Of a stretch of DNA of 64,000 bases, positions 8,364-17,896 are shown piece by piece. Origin of the DNA: Clostridium_AD sp050717535 (lineage in GTDB: Bacteria; Bacillota; Clostridia; Clostridiales; Clostridiaceae); assembly GCF_050717535.1 (NCBI RefSeq), contig NZ_JBOITM010000068.1, forward strand, positions 62,001 to 126,000, written 5' to 3'. Numbering within the stretch: position 1 is the stretch's first letter; each line of letters starts with the position of its first letter. The position numbers and the translations under genes were made by a program. The notes beneath the pieces are model-generated. The model ran no database searches. It saw only the letters and a program-made list of their open reading frames with translations, and was not told the DNA's origin.

Positions 8364-8477
8364 TTATATTTTTAGATTTCTATATCTATTATAGGCCGCC
8401 ATTATTTCTTGCTTCCTAATCATGGCTAAACTTCCACTGCCACCTTTTAAGCTATCTATAGATAATAACCCATTTTC
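8364..8477 (-). pseudogene. 3' fossil of an ABC-class ATPase gene
   Basis: On the minus strand 38 codons ending in TAA at 8364 encode ENGLLSIDSLKGGSGSLAMI and then RKQEIMAAYNRYRNLKI. This is nearly the same as the last 37 residues of the intact ATPase encoded at 14214-15914 (KNGLLSLEKLKGGSGSLSMP, then an identical RKQEIMAAYNRYRNLKI). The frame closes with a stop just upstream (8478-8480), and no other part of the gene is present. It is a leftover of a second copy, either from a duplication or an old rearrangement, lying between gadB and the sigma-54 activator gene. Confidence 0.8.
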
Positions 8478-8600
8478 TTATAATGATGCAATGTAATATT
8501 TATCTCGCCATTATCCTATACATATCATTAGTTTAACTATTTAATCTTTAATTAATACATCTTCACAAAAACATTTAGCTATTAGTTTGCATGTGTATGA

Positions 8601-9596
8601 TTAAATATCATAATCTTTCATTTTATTATATAAAGTTTGTCTTTTAACTCCTAAAATTTCAGCAGCCTTAGTTTTATTCCCACCCACATTCTTTAGTGTA
8701 TAAATAATTAATATTTTTTCATATTCTTTTAATGTTATTTCAGTTTTTCCCTTTAATTCATGAAAATCATTATCCCTACTTATTTCGATTGGCAAATGAC
8801 TTTTCATTAACACTTTTTCATTTTTTTTTGCTATAACTACCGATCTTTCTATGGCATTTTTTAATTCTCTAACATTACCATTCCATGTATAATTTAATAA
8901 TATATGCATTGTCTCCATATCAATTTCTTTAAGATTTTTATCGTATTCTTTTGAAAATTCGTCTAAAAATATTTTTGAAAGCATTGGAATATCTTCATAT
9001 CTTTCTCGTAATGGCGGTATCTGAATTTTCACTACATTAATCCTATAATAAAGATCTTCTCTAAAATTCCCGTTTTCAAGTTCTTTAGATAAATCTTTAT
9101 TAGTAGCCGCAATAATTCTAACATCCAAATCTATGAGATCAGATGCACCGATTCTTTCCAATTGCTTTTCTTGAAGTACTCTCAAAAACTTAACTTGCAT
9201 ATTTAAATGAAGCTCAGCAAGCTCATCTAAAAATATTGTTCCACCTTGGGCCTGTTCGAATTTACCTATTTTTTTACAGCTTGCACCCGTAAAAGAGCCT
9301 TTTTCATGTCCGAAAAGTTCACTTTCTATTAAATTTTCAGGAATGGCAGCACAATTAATAACCACAAATCTTTTATCTCTGCGATCACTTTTATTATGTA
9401 TAAGCTTTGCTAGTACTTCTTTTCCCACCCCAGTCTCACCAACCAATAATACTGTGGCTTTGCATTTTGCAATTACATCAATGGTTGAAAATATTTCTTT
9501 CATTTTTTTACTATAAGATATAATACTATCATATTGATATTTTTTTTTATAAGTATATTTTATTGGGGCTTGTGAACATTGGTCTGGTTTTTTCAT
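8601..9596 (-). CDS. Sigma-54-dependent transcriptional activator
   Basis: A 331-residue enhancer-binding protein. The AAA+ domain has Walker A GETGVGKE (about 53-60), the sigma-54 contact loop GSFTGA (variant of GAFTGA, about 100), Walker B GGTIFLDE, and the sensor region AATNKDL. A Fis-type helix-turn-helix closes the protein (GGNKTKAAEILGVKRQTLYN). Only about 25 residues precede the AAA+ domain, so there is no PAS, GAF or receiver input domain, as in PspF. Activity is then controlled by a partner, by level or not at all. Start ATG has AGAGGGGA 8 nt upstream. It follows the deacylase gene by 39 nt and probably activates the sigma-54 promoter at 11552. Confidence 0.92.
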   Translation of the reverse strand: MKKPDQCSQAPIKYTYKKKYQYDSIISYSKKMKEIFSTIDVIAKCKATVLLVGETGVGKEVLAKLIHNKSDRRDKRFVVINCAAIPENLIESELFGHEKGSFTGASCKKIGKFEQAQGGTIFLDELAELHLNMQVKFLRVLQEKQLERIGASDLIDLDVRIIAATNKDLSKELENGNFREDLYYRINVVKIQIPPLRERYEDIPMLSKIFLDEFSKEYDKNLKEIDMETMHILLNYTWNGNVRELKNAIERSVVIAKKNEKVLMKSHLPIEISRDNDFHELKGKTEITLKEYEKILIIYTLKNVGGNKTKAAEILGVKRQTLYNKMKDYDI

Positions 9597-9635
9597 AGAT
9601 TAAATCCCCTCTTTGCTCAATCAATTTATAGAATA

Positions 9636-11252
9636 CTATTTTCTTAATATTATTTCACCAGGTAGTTCTCCCGTATGCCGCTGATCATTTACTACTATTA
9701 TTCCATTCACAATTACGGCTTTTATTCCGATAGGATACTGATGTGGGTTTTTCAGAGTAGCCCTATCAAGTATAGTATCCTTATTAAACAAGGTAATGTC
9801 AGCTTTAAAGCCTACACCTAAAAATCCTCTATCCTTTATATTCATCTTTATTGCAGGTAATAAAGTCATCTTACTTATGGCATCCTCTAAGGCCATTATT
9901 TGTTTCTCTCTTACATATCTGCCCAATATTCGTGGATAAGTCCCGTAATATCTTGGATGTACTTTTACATCTTTATAATCTCCATAAGGCGATACGGCTA
10001 GTCCATCGGTACAAAATATTGACATCGATTGTTTCATTACATCAATTAAATCTGTTTCTATCATTGCAGAAAAAATTATTTTTATTACACCATCTTCTTC
10101 TATAAGCAATTTAATAACTGCTTCCGGTGGTTTTAAATTTAATATATCTGAAATTTTTTCTATATTCATTCCCTCGTATATTTTATTTTCTGGTCTTTTC
10201 ATAGACACAATTCTAATCCTATCCCATGATGAACCAATCATAGGATTTCCCCAACTACTATTTACATCAAGCATATCGTTTATAACATTTTCCTTGATAT
10301 CTTCCTGTTTTAGAAAATTTGCAATTCTTTTAGGGCTAAATTGTCTAATCCATGCAGGAAGTACATCACTTAACACACTTTCATAGAAGGTATAAGGATA
10401 TACATCATAGTCAACATCTATACCCCTCTGTTTTGCTTTGTTTATGATACTTATTGCTTCCTTTACCTTGCCCCAGTTTTGTGGGTGAGCCGCCTTCAAA
10501 TGTGATATTTGAAGTTTAACACCTGATTTTTCGCTTATTTCTAATACTTCATTTATAGATTGAATTAAATGAAGACCCTCTTCCCTCATATGTATAGAGC
10601 AGATTCCATTGTATTTATTTACTACCTTAGCCATATTAACCAGTTCTTCCATTGTTGCAAGTGAATCAGGACTATTATCTAACCCTAAAGACAATCCATG
10701 TATTCCGTTGGATAATTCCTTTTCAAGAATAAACTCCATTTTTTCCATTTCCATGTCTGAAGGTTTTCTTTTTTCAAAACCCATAACTGAAACTCTAATC
10801 GATCCATACCCTACAAGAGAGGCTATATTTACTGATATCTTTTTTTTATTTAATATGTTAATAAAATCGCCTTGAGTTTTCCAATTTAAATAATTTGATT
10901 CATCTTTGTTCTGATCATATGAACAGATATATTGTTTTAAATCATCAAGATGATTTTCGGAAATTGGCCCCAATGTTCGACCGCCCTGCCCTACAATTTC
11001 TGTCGTTATTCCTTGCATTATTTTACTTTCAGATCTCGGATTGGAAAAAAGAGAAAAATCAGAATGTGAATCTATGTCTATAAATCCAGGACTAACAATA
11101 TATCCCTGTGCATCAATTACATTGTTGCATGGTTCTTCTATATCATCACATATTTTTTTTATGTATCCATCTTTGATCGCTATATCAGCAACATATGAAC
11201 TTTTACCCGAACCATCTATTACCTCACCTTTTTTAATAATCAAATCATACAT
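9636..11252 (-). CDS. N-acyl-D-amino-acid deacylase (amidohydrolase)
   Basis: The 538-residue protein is an amidohydrolase of the D-aminoacylase group, which splits N-acyl-D-amino acids into a free D-amino acid and an acid. Visible markers are an N-terminal composite beta sandwich (IIKKGEVIDGSGKSSYVADI), the metal motif GFIDIDSHSDFSLF, TEIVGQGG, GHAS-like segments ICSIHMREEG and LQISHLKAAH, and the C-terminal GFKADITLFN. ATAGGAGG lies 9 nt before the ATG. It is divergent from the carrier and dipeptidase genes across a 407-nt regulatory gap and heads a two-gene operon with the sigma-54 activator. Confidence 0.88.
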   Translation of the reverse strand: MYDLIIKKGEVIDGSGKSSYVADIAIKDGYIKKICDDIEEPCNNVIDAQGYIVSPGFIDIDSHSDFSLFSNPRSESKIMQGITTEIVGQGGRTLGPISENHLDDLKQYICSYDQNKDESNYLNWKTQGDFINILNKKKISVNIASLVGYGSIRVSVMGFEKRKPSDMEMEKMEFILEKELSNGIHGLSLGLDNSPDSLATMEELVNMAKVVNKYNGICSIHMREEGLHLIQSINEVLEISEKSGVKLQISHLKAAHPQNWGKVKEAISIINKAKQRGIDVDYDVYPYTFYESVLSDVLPAWIRQFSPKRIANFLKQEDIKENVINDMLDVNSSWGNPMIGSSWDRIRIVSMKRPENKIYEGMNIEKISDILNLKPPEAVIKLLIEEDGVIKIIFSAMIETDLIDVMKQSMSIFCTDGLAVSPYGDYKDVKVHPRYYGTYPRILGRYVREKQIMALEDAISKMTLLPAIKMNIKDRGFLGVGFKADITLFNKDTILDRATLKNPHQYPIGIKAVIVNGIIVVNDQRHTGELPGEIILRK

Positions 11253-11364
11253 TTCTTTTTTCCTCCTATATAATTAATATATAATATTCTGTTTTACTTT
11301 GATTTCTTATATTTTAACATATGCATATTTAGGTTTCAATTTAGTACAATTTTTATAATTACAT

Positions 11365-11387
11365 AAGTGTAAAAAAATTTTACACTT
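11365..11387. promoter_or_regulatory. Perfect palindrome, candidate activator binding site
   Basis: AAGTGTAAAA, 3 nt, TTTTACACTT forms a perfect 10-bp inverted repeat in the divergent gap. It is about 175 bp upstream of the sigma-54 promoter and about 115 bp upstream of the deacylase start. The distance suits an enhancer site for the Fis-type HTH of the activator at 8601-9596, but it could also work as a hairpin or operator for the minus-strand gene. Function inferred. Confidence 0.5.
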
Positions 11388-11551
11388 TCTAACTAATATT
11401 AATATTATAACCGTCCATTTATTTTACAGATTCAATTATTTTTTTGCGTTTTATTTATATTTATAAATTTTATATGTCTTTATGCCTTACATTTTCCATA
11501 AATAAAGGGTTTTATAGAAATAATTAGTATATAATTTAAGATATTACCTTT

Positions 11552-11567
11552 TGGCATATTAATTGCT
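11552..11567 (+). promoter_or_regulatory. Sigma-54 (RpoN/SigL) promoter
   Basis: TGGCAT, 5 nt, TTGCT matches the -24/-12 consensus TGGCAC-N5-TTGCW with one acceptable difference and correct GG-to-GC spacing. It lies 93 nt upstream of the YfcC-type carrier start on the same strand. The neighbouring gene encodes a sigma-54 activator, which supports the call. Confidence 0.85.
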
Positions 11568-11659
11568 ATGTATATTAGTGAAAAATATATTATGAAACCC
11601 TTTGCAAAGGAAAGAACTTTAAAAAAAGATCAAAAGGAAAAATAGAAGGAGGACTTACA

Positions 11660-13138
11660 ATGAAAAAATTTAAAATGCCATCTGCATTTACAATATCCTT
11701 TTATATTATTATTGCAGTAGCTATATTAACGTGGATTATTCCATCTGGTGCTTACAATTATATTGATCCTAATGCATCTAAACTCCAGCCGATTGGTGGA
11801 ACATATCATAGTGTGGCTGCAAACTTTCAAGGATTATGGGAAGTTATTAACGCACCCATAAAGGGTTTTAAAGATGCCGTGTCCATTGAATTATTTGTTC
11901 TTGTAATCGGAGGATTTTTAGCCGTAATTACTAAAACAGGTGCAATTGATGCCGGTGTATCGAATGCTCTTGTTAAATTTAAAGGTAAAGAACATAAAAT
12001 CATTCCAATTTTAATGATTTTGTTTGCAGTTGGTGGAACGACATTTGGTATGTGTGAAGAATCACTTCCTTTTTACCCTATGTTAATCCCAATATTTATT
12101 GCAGCAGGTTATGATGTGATAGTTCCAGTTTCTATAATTATGTTAGGAGCAGGAATTGGTTGCCTTGGGTCAACCGTAAATCCATTTTCTATAGGTATTG
12201 CATCAGGTTTTGCGGAAATTTCAATTGCAGATGGTCTGTTATTGAGAATAGTAATTTTAGTTGTTACTCTGTTTATATCTATTATTTTCGTAATGAGGTA
12301 TGCTGAAAAAGTAAAAAAAGATCCGTCAAAATCCATTGCTTATGATATGAAAGAAGACAATGAAAAATTCTTTTTATCTGGAAAGACAGATGAAAAAATT
12401 GAATTAACACCAAAAAGAAAAAAAGTACTAGTTGTATTCTCCCTAGCATTTATAACCATGATTGTTGGAGTTATTCCATGGGGAAGTAAATTTGGCATTA
12501 AAATATTTGAAAATTTCAACAAATTTATAACAGGTATACCCATAATAGGGAGAATTATTGGTAGACCCGTTGTCCTCGGTGACTGGGGATTTGGTGAAAT
12601 GGCACTAGTTTTTTTAGTATTTTCAGTAATAGCTGCAATGATATATAAATTTAGCGAAGAAGAATTTATTAAAACATTTGTTGATGGGGCAAGAAGCTTA
12701 TTAGGTGTTGCATTAATTATAGGTGTATGCCGAGGAATTACAGTAGTTATGAATGATGGAAATATGACTGCTACAGTGCTTCATGTTGGAGAGGAAGGGT
12801 TGAAAAATTTAAGTCCTGTAATCTTTACTAATCTAGCATTCTTATTTTATATACCATTATCATTTTTAGTACCCTCAACCACAGGGCTTGCAACACTTTC
12901 TATGCCAATTATGGCACCTCTCGCGCAATTTGCTCATGTAAATACACATATTGTTATAACCGCATTTGCTACTGCAAGCGGAATTGTAAATTTAATAACA
13001 CCTACAAGTGCTGTGGTAATGAGCATTGTACTATTATCTAGAATAAGTTATGTTAAACTAATGAAATTCATTTGGAAACTTGTATTGTTAATATCTGTAG
13101 TATGTATGGTAATAATGAGTATAGCGTCTATATTATAA
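11660..13138 (+). CDS. YfcC-family (DcuC-like) amino acid/peptide carrier
   Basis: A 492-residue polytopic membrane protein with about 12 hydrophobic segments. Opening FYIIIAVAILTWIIPSGAYNY, the loop GTTFGMCEESLPFYPMLIPI, and the paired re-entrant-like motifs GAGIGCLGSTVNPFSIGIAS and FLVPSTTGLATLSMPIMAPL are typical of the YfcC/C4-dicarboxylate carrier-like family (PF03606). Members are thought to move amino acids such as arginine or ornithine, or dipeptides. Context, with a D-amino-acid deacylase and a dipeptidase, suggests uptake of dipeptides or N-acyl amino acids. Transcribed from the sigma-54 promoter; the dipeptidase follows 23 nt after the stop. Confidence 0.87.
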   Translation: MKKFKMPSAFTISFYIIIAVAILTWIIPSGAYNYIDPNASKLQPIGGTYHSVAANFQGLWEVINAPIKGFKDAVSIELFVLVIGGFLAVITKTGAIDAGVSNALVKFKGKEHKIIPILMILFAVGGTTFGMCEESLPFYPMLIPIFIAAGYDVIVPVSIIMLGAGIGCLGSTVNPFSIGIASGFAEISIADGLLLRIVILVVTLFISIIFVMRYAEKVKKDPSKSIAYDMKEDNEKFFLSGKTDEKIELTPKRKKVLVVFSLAFITMIVGVIPWGSKFGIKIFENFNKFITGIPIIGRIIGRPVVLGDWGFGEMALVFLVFSVIAAMIYKFSEEEFIKTFVDGARSLLGVALIIGVCRGITVVMNDGNMTATVLHVGEEGLKNLSPVIFTNLAFLFYIPLSFLVPSTTGLATLSMPIMAPLAQFAHVNTHIVITAFATASGIVNLITPTSAVVMSIVLLSRISYVKLMKFIWKLVLLISVVCMVIMSIASIL

Positions 13139-13161
13139 TAGAATAGAAAGGATGGGACATA

Positions 13162-14115
13162 ATGGATTACATTAAAATACACGAAAATGGAATTGTTGTG
13201 GATGCTCACAGTGATATTCCCTTAGATCTTTTATATACTAGAAAAAACGGAGAGCATAGTAGTAATTTAACTAATAAACATCTACCAATTTTACAAGCTG
13301 GTGGAATTAACGTGGTTTTTATGGAGATTTATGCTAAATTGCATCCTGAAGGTTCGTTAAAGCAAGCTATGTTAGAAGTTGGAGACTTATATGAAGAAAT
13401 AAAAGAAAATGAAAAACTGAAATTAATACGTACAAAAAACGATTTCAAGAAAATAGCAACAGATGGTACTCTAAACATAGTACTTTCTATGGAAGGGTTA
13501 GAACCGCTTGGAAGTGATTTAACATTGTTAAATGTATTTTATGAACTTGGAATTAGAAGTGCATCTCTTACTTGGAATAATCGCAATTATTTTGCTTCTG
13601 GAGTAAGTGAAATAGGCGGGCTTAGTAACTTAGGCAAAAAAGCAATAAAAATGATGGAGGAGCTTGGAATAATAGTAGATGTTTCTCATCTTAATGAAGA
13701 AGGTTTTTGGGATATTATAAATATTGCTACTAAACCTATTATAGCATCTCATTCTAATGCAAAGTCTTTATACAATTGTGATAGAAATCTTTCTGATGAA
13801 CAAATAAGAGCCATTGTAAAAACTGGTGGTGTTATTGGAATAGTATGTTATTTTACTGAAGAGGAAGAAAAAATGTCTCTTGAAAGCTATATGAAACACT
13901 TAGAATACATGATAAAAATTGCAGGAGAAGATCATGTTGGGCTTGGTTTAGACTTCAATGGCTATCTTGGGGATATATATGTTCCAGGTATCGAAGATGC
14001 AAGTAAAATTCCTTCAATTACTAATGAACTTTGTAAAAGAGGATATAGTGAATCGACTATTTATAAAATTCTTGGTGGAAATTTTTTGAGGGTCTTGAAT
14101 TCAGTATTAAAATAA
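13162..14115 (+). CDS. Membrane dipeptidase (renal dipeptidase, peptidase M19)
   Basis: The 317-residue zinc peptidase hydrolyses dipeptides, and family members accept a D-residue at the C-terminal position. Zinc ligands are visible in VVDAHSDIPLDLL (His16, Asp18), SMEGLEPLG (Glu), VDVSHLNEEGF and IIASHSNAKSL (His), and the closing Asp in GLGLDFNGY. No signal peptide, so it acts in the cytoplasm. It is the second gene of the sigma-54-driven unit. Together with the deacylase this points to catabolism of peptides or acyl derivatives that contain D-amino acids, for example from cell-wall debris. A bidirectional terminator follows. Confidence 0.92.
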   Translation: MDYIKIHENGIVVDAHSDIPLDLLYTRKNGEHSSNLTNKHLPILQAGGINVVFMEIYAKLHPEGSLKQAMLEVGDLYEEIKENEKLKLIRTKNDFKKIATDGTLNIVLSMEGLEPLGSDLTLLNVFYELGIRSASLTWNNRNYFASGVSEIGGLSNLGKKAIKMMEELGIIVDVSHLNEEGFWDIINIATKPIIASHSNAKSLYNCDRNLSDEQIRAIVKTGGVIGIVCYFTEEEEKMSLESYMKHLEYMIKIAGEDHVGLGLDFNGYLGDIYVPGIEDASKIPSITNELCKRGYSESTIYKILGGNFLRVLNSVLK

Positions 14116-14150
14116 TTTTTGAAAAAAATTAAACTAATATAATTAAATGT

Positions 14151-14185
14151 AAAAATCACAGCAAGTAAAACTTTCTGTGATTTTT
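14151..14185. terminator. Bidirectional intrinsic terminator
   Basis: AAAAATCACAG (14151-14161) pairs with CTGTGATTTTT (14175-14185). It separates the converging dipeptidase and ABC-class ATPase genes. Confidence 0.85.
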
Positions 14186-14213
14186 ATAAAATCAAAATAT
14201 TATGTATACTTTT

Positions 14214-15914
14214 TTATATTTTTAGGTTTCTGTATCTATTATAAGCTGCCATTATCTCTTGCTTTCTTGGCATGGATAAACTACCGCTTCCACCTTTTAA
14301 TTTTTCCAATGATAGCAACCCATTCTTGTCTATTTCACAAATTATATTATCCACCATAGTCTCAAAACCTAGATTTTCATTCATAATATTTAATTCTGCC
14401 CATTTCATAATTGAGCCAATAGTATTTAATTGTTCATTATCAACTATTTGCTCCACACCTCTTAAATTTATCTCCTCTTTATTTATATTTATTGTGTCTA
14501 TCCCTATAGTTTTTATTTTAATTCCTTTTTCCCCAAGAGCAATAGTTCCAGCTTTAACTACTCTATTAAATGCAATCTCTATTTTTAAGTTTCTATCAGC
14601 AATTCTTTTTATAATATGACCAAGACTTAACTTTTTAGCTTTTTCTGTCACATCCACAGCCACATAATTATCCATTTGTATTACAGTATCTGCTATATCA
14701 AAAAAATCTCCACAGCTTCCTACTACTATTATTGTTGAAATACTCTTTTGCTCATATAGTGGCTTTACTATTTCTATAAAGGGTGTGATTGGCTCTTTTT
14801 CTGAGCAAACTAATTTTTGCATTAAATCGTCTTTCATCATAAAGTTAGTAGCGGATGTATCTTCATCTATTAAAAATGCTTTAGCTCCACTTTCTATTCC
14901 CTCAATGATACTGGCCGCCTGTGACGTGCTTCCACTTGCGTTTTCTGTAGAAAACTCAACAGTATCCTTTCCGCCCGGTAAATTGCTTATGAATAGTGAT
15001 ATATCTGTTTTAGTTACACACCTACTATCTTCCGCTCTTACTTTCAAAGCAGATTCATCTGTTATAACAAACTCCCTACCATCGCCTTCAATATGATTAT
15101 AAACTCCAAGCTCTAGCGCTTTTAATAATGTAGATTTACCATGATATCCTCCACCCACTATAAGTGTTATACCTTTTTTAATTCCCATACCACAAATTGC
15201 GCCGCGGCTCTCAGTATTAAACTCCACTTCTAATTCCTTTGGTGAAACAAATACCTTGCCCTGTCTTAATACTTTTGAAGATATACCACTTTCTCTAGGC
15301 AATATTGACCCATTGGCTACAAATGCAACTAGTCCTCTACTCGATAATTCATTTCTTATGTATTCCTGATCTTCCACAAGCTTTACTCTGCTCATTAATT
15401 TCTGACTATTAATATTTTTATATAGTAAAGTTTTCTCTATAATGCTAGGTATGACCTTGTATAAAATTTTCTCAAGCTCTTTTGATAAAACACTTCTTCC
15501 CCTCGCTGGAAACCCCACATAAAATCTTGCTTCTATTTTATCTTCATCTATAATTATTGAAGTTCTATTCAATATTTCCTGTGGACATTTACTTATAGCT
15601 ATGAGTCCACTTTTCCCAGATCCAAAGCCTCTTTCAGCGCATTTATTTATATTAGAATAAAATTTTCTTGTTAAGTAATCTGCTACAGCAATATTTTTGT
15701 TTCTATTATCAAACAATTCCTTTGGAAATTTTGCAATGTTTTGATTTACTATTACTCTAATCCTTGATGGTGATGCAAACGGATCACCTTGGACATGATC
15801 TATGCTAAGTGTATAAGTTTCAAAATCATATTGCCCCTCTAAATCCTTATAAATCCTATAACTTTTTCCTTCAATTCTGTCTAAATCGGTCTTTAATGTT
15901 TGTGAATTCTTCAT
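14214..15914 (-). CDS. Predicted ATPase of the ABC class (PF09818 type)
   Basis: A 566-residue soluble protein with Walker A GGGYHGKSTLLKALELGVYN (about residue 253), a switch-like ESRGAICGMGIKKG before it, Walker B-like AFLIDEDTSATNFMM, and a glycine-rich C-terminus KGGSGSLSMPRKQEI. This is the pattern of the COG3044 'ABC-class predicted ATPase' family, of about 550-570 residues, found in many clostridia. Its biological role is unknown; it has no membrane domain or transporter partner here. CAAGAGGAG precedes the ATG. A fossil of a second copy's 3' end is at 8364-8477. Confidence 0.85.
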   Translation of the reverse strand: MKNSQTLKTDLDRIEGKSYRIYKDLEGQYDFETYTLSIDHVQGDPFASPSRIRVIVNQNIAKFPKELFDNRNKNIAVADYLTRKFYSNINKCAERGFGSGKSGLIAISKCPQEILNRTSIIIDEDKIEARFYVGFPARGRSVLSKELEKILYKVIPSIIEKTLLYKNINSQKLMSRVKLVEDQEYIRNELSSRGLVAFVANGSILPRESGISSKVLRQGKVFVSPKELEVEFNTESRGAICGMGIKKGITLIVGGGYHGKSTLLKALELGVYNHIEGDGREFVITDESALKVRAEDSRCVTKTDISLFISNLPGGKDTVEFSTENASGSTSQAASIIEGIESGAKAFLIDEDTSATNFMMKDDLMQKLVCSEKEPITPFIEIVKPLYEQKSISTIIVVGSCGDFFDIADTVIQMDNYVAVDVTEKAKKLSLGHIIKRIADRNLKIEIAFNRVVKAGTIALGEKGIKIKTIGIDTININKEEINLRGVEQIVDNEQLNTIGSIMKWAELNIMNENLGFETMVDNIICEIDKNGLLSLEKLKGGSGSLSMPRKQEIMAAYNRYRNLKI

Positions 15915-15967
15915 GTAAAACTCCTCTTGTATTTTTTAAAATAAGTATTAATTACTAACATATAAAA

Positions 15968-15998
15968 ATGCCAGTTAAGACTCACCTTAACCGGCTAT
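15968..15998 (-). terminator. Intrinsic terminator
   Basis: GCCGGTTAAGG pairs with CTTAACTGGC on the minus strand, followed by ATTTTTAT. It ends the zinc-ribbon membrane protein unit. Confidence 0.8.
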
Positions 15999-16021
15999 TA
16001 TTATATATCAACTTTCATGTT

Positions 16022-17665
16022 TTATTGACTTTCTGATGTCTTGTTGTAGTCCTTGTAATTTGGTGAGTCTTCACCAACTAATTTATCTAATTTCCAATTG
16101 TATCCCTTAGCATCATCATAAACCAGGAAATATACTGCCACAAAAGAAACTGTTTTATCTGCTTTGTCCTTCTTATCTTTTTTTGCATCTTTGGAAGTAA
16201 TACTTCCATAAACATATTTTATATTTTCAAAACCTTTCTTAGAAAACGTATCCTTAGTCTTATAGGTATTCAATTCTTCAGGTGTTATTTTATGATTATT
16301 AGACCACCAAAAAAGTAAATTGCTTCCTTCAATTTCCCCGTTAGCTATAGTGGATTTTATCACTGAATCAGGCACATTATTTATTTTGCCACTATCAATG
16401 GTAGTTTTTGATCCATCTAATAAGGATATCTGTCTTAAAGATATTGAAAAAGTATAATAAGTTGATAATCCTAAGTTTAGTTCTCCCGCTGCATTTTCTC
16501 TCTTAGCGGTAACATTTAATGTTCCCTTTTGCGCATCATACTCTTTACCGGATACAACAATACTCTTGGTAAAGCTATCCTTTACGGTAAACCCTTTGCC
16601 TCCAAAAAAACCTGAATAAGATAATGTTTCTTCATAGCCTCGTTTTTTTATTGGTTCAATAACTTTTTCATCAGAAAAAGTTGGTGATAATATTAATTTG
16701 AAATTTTCAGTGCTATTTTCTAGGATACTTACAATGTTCCAGATTTCATTTTCAAATACAAGCTTACACTTTATTTTTCCATTTGCAGCAAGAAGTCCAC
16801 TATCTATGGATGCTTGAACTAGGATTTCTTCTTTTCTATTTCCTAAATCTGGTGTTCTTGAACTAATAACAAGCTTTTTAACATCTTGTCCACCTAAGGT
16901 TACTGGTGTATCTGCAATATTTATATTCAATTTCTTTAATCCAGCCAAGAACTTCTTTTCATCCATGCCCACCACGGGTTTTATTGCAGTGACCCCTTCA
17001 AGTCCAATTTGGTCACTAACCTTCCATTGATTATTACCTTCGGATGTATATACTATTGATACCAATGTAATTGCTTCAATAGAACCGTTATTCAATGTTA
17101 ATGATACTTTTATATCATCCTTCTTCTTATCTGTATGCCTACTGCTACTGATGATAGTGAAGCCTTTCATATTATCTTTACTTATTTTTATGCTTGTCCC
17201 TTTGGGAAGAGTTATTACTTTTCCTATTAAGTCGCCTTTTATTCTAACTTCATCTACTGGCTTAACAATGAGTAATGAATATGCAAACACTCCTCCTGCA
17301 ATCACAACTAACAGTGCTATTATAGGTATAAGCACTTTCAGATTCAGAACTGGTTTTTTAAAAGACGCAAAAAATTTTTCGCTGCTTCCTTTAATATTCA
17401 TAAAGGGTTTTTTTAGAGAACTAAAAAACTTGCCTTTATTAAACTTTTTTATATCTTCTTCTGTTATTGCAGGCATGGGTAGAGTATCCTGCTTTTTTTC
17501 CACTGTGCCAGCATCAACTATATTTTCCCTTTCTTCATTATTAATTTTATCGGAAATCTGTTCAGCTTCCAAATCAATTGTGTCTTGAATTTTCCATCCG
17601 CAATAGGGGCAAAATTTTAATCCATCGATATTTGTAAATTCATTTTTACAGCTGTTGCAAATCAT
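16022..17665 (-). CDS. Zinc-ribbon, single-pass membrane protein (TcaA-like)
   Basis: The 547-residue protein starts with a zinc ribbon, MICNSCKNEF then KFCPYCGWKI (Cys3, Cys6, Cys18, Cys21), then a charged cytoplasmic linker, one membrane helix VLIPIIALLVVIAGGVFAYS (about 111-130), and a large outer domain of repeated beta-rich modules. The layout matches the TcaA/YvbJ group of Firmicute proteins, of uncertain function, linked in staphylococci to teicoplanin sensitivity. The repeats 'GKVITLPKGTSIKIS' and 'GLEGVTAIKPVVGMD' lie outside the cell. Its own terminator follows. Exact family is inferred from architecture. Confidence 0.7.
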   Translation of the reverse strand: MICNSCKNEFTNIDGLKFCPYCGWKIQDTIDLEAEQISDKINNEERENIVDAGTVEKKQDTLPMPAITEEDIKKFNKGKFFSSLKKPFMNIKGSSEKFFASFKKPVLNLKVLIPIIALLVVIAGGVFAYSLLIVKPVDEVRIKGDLIGKVITLPKGTSIKISKDNMKGFTIISSSRHTDKKKDDIKVSLTLNNGSIEAITLVSIVYTSEGNNQWKVSDQIGLEGVTAIKPVVGMDEKKFLAGLKKLNINIADTPVTLGGQDVKKLVISSRTPDLGNRKEEILVQASIDSGLLAANGKIKCKLVFENEIWNIVSILENSTENFKLILSPTFSDEKVIEPIKKRGYEETLSYSGFFGGKGFTVKDSFTKSIVVSGKEYDAQKGTLNVTAKRENAAGELNLGLSTYYTFSISLRQISLLDGSKTTIDSGKINNVPDSVIKSTIANGEIEGSNLLFWWSNNHKITPEELNTYKTKDTFSKKGFENIKYVYGSITSKDAKKDKKDKADKTVSFVAVYFLVYDDAKGYNWKLDKLVGEDSPNYKDYNKTSESQ

Positions 17666-17850
17666 TTGTTCCCTCCAAACATTTATAAAAAACTATAAAA
17701 TAAATAATATTTTGTATTCAATATATTATAGCCTTTTTACTTATTATATTCAAACATATTTACGTTGCTAATTGTAAGGACAAACAAAAATGCTAAACAG
17801 CAATTTCAAAATGCAATCACTACAATTTTAAATTATAAGAAATAACTAAA

Positions 17851-17884
17851 AAAAGGGAGAGCACATCGCCGGCTTCTCCTTTTA
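17851..17884 (-). terminator. Intrinsic terminator
   Basis: AAAAGGAGA on the minus strand pairs with TCTCCCTTTT, with an inner GC/GC stem, followed by a T-run. It lies 13 nt past the stop of the 182-residue protein gene. Confidence 0.75.
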
Positions 17885-17896
17885 TATTTTTAAATA

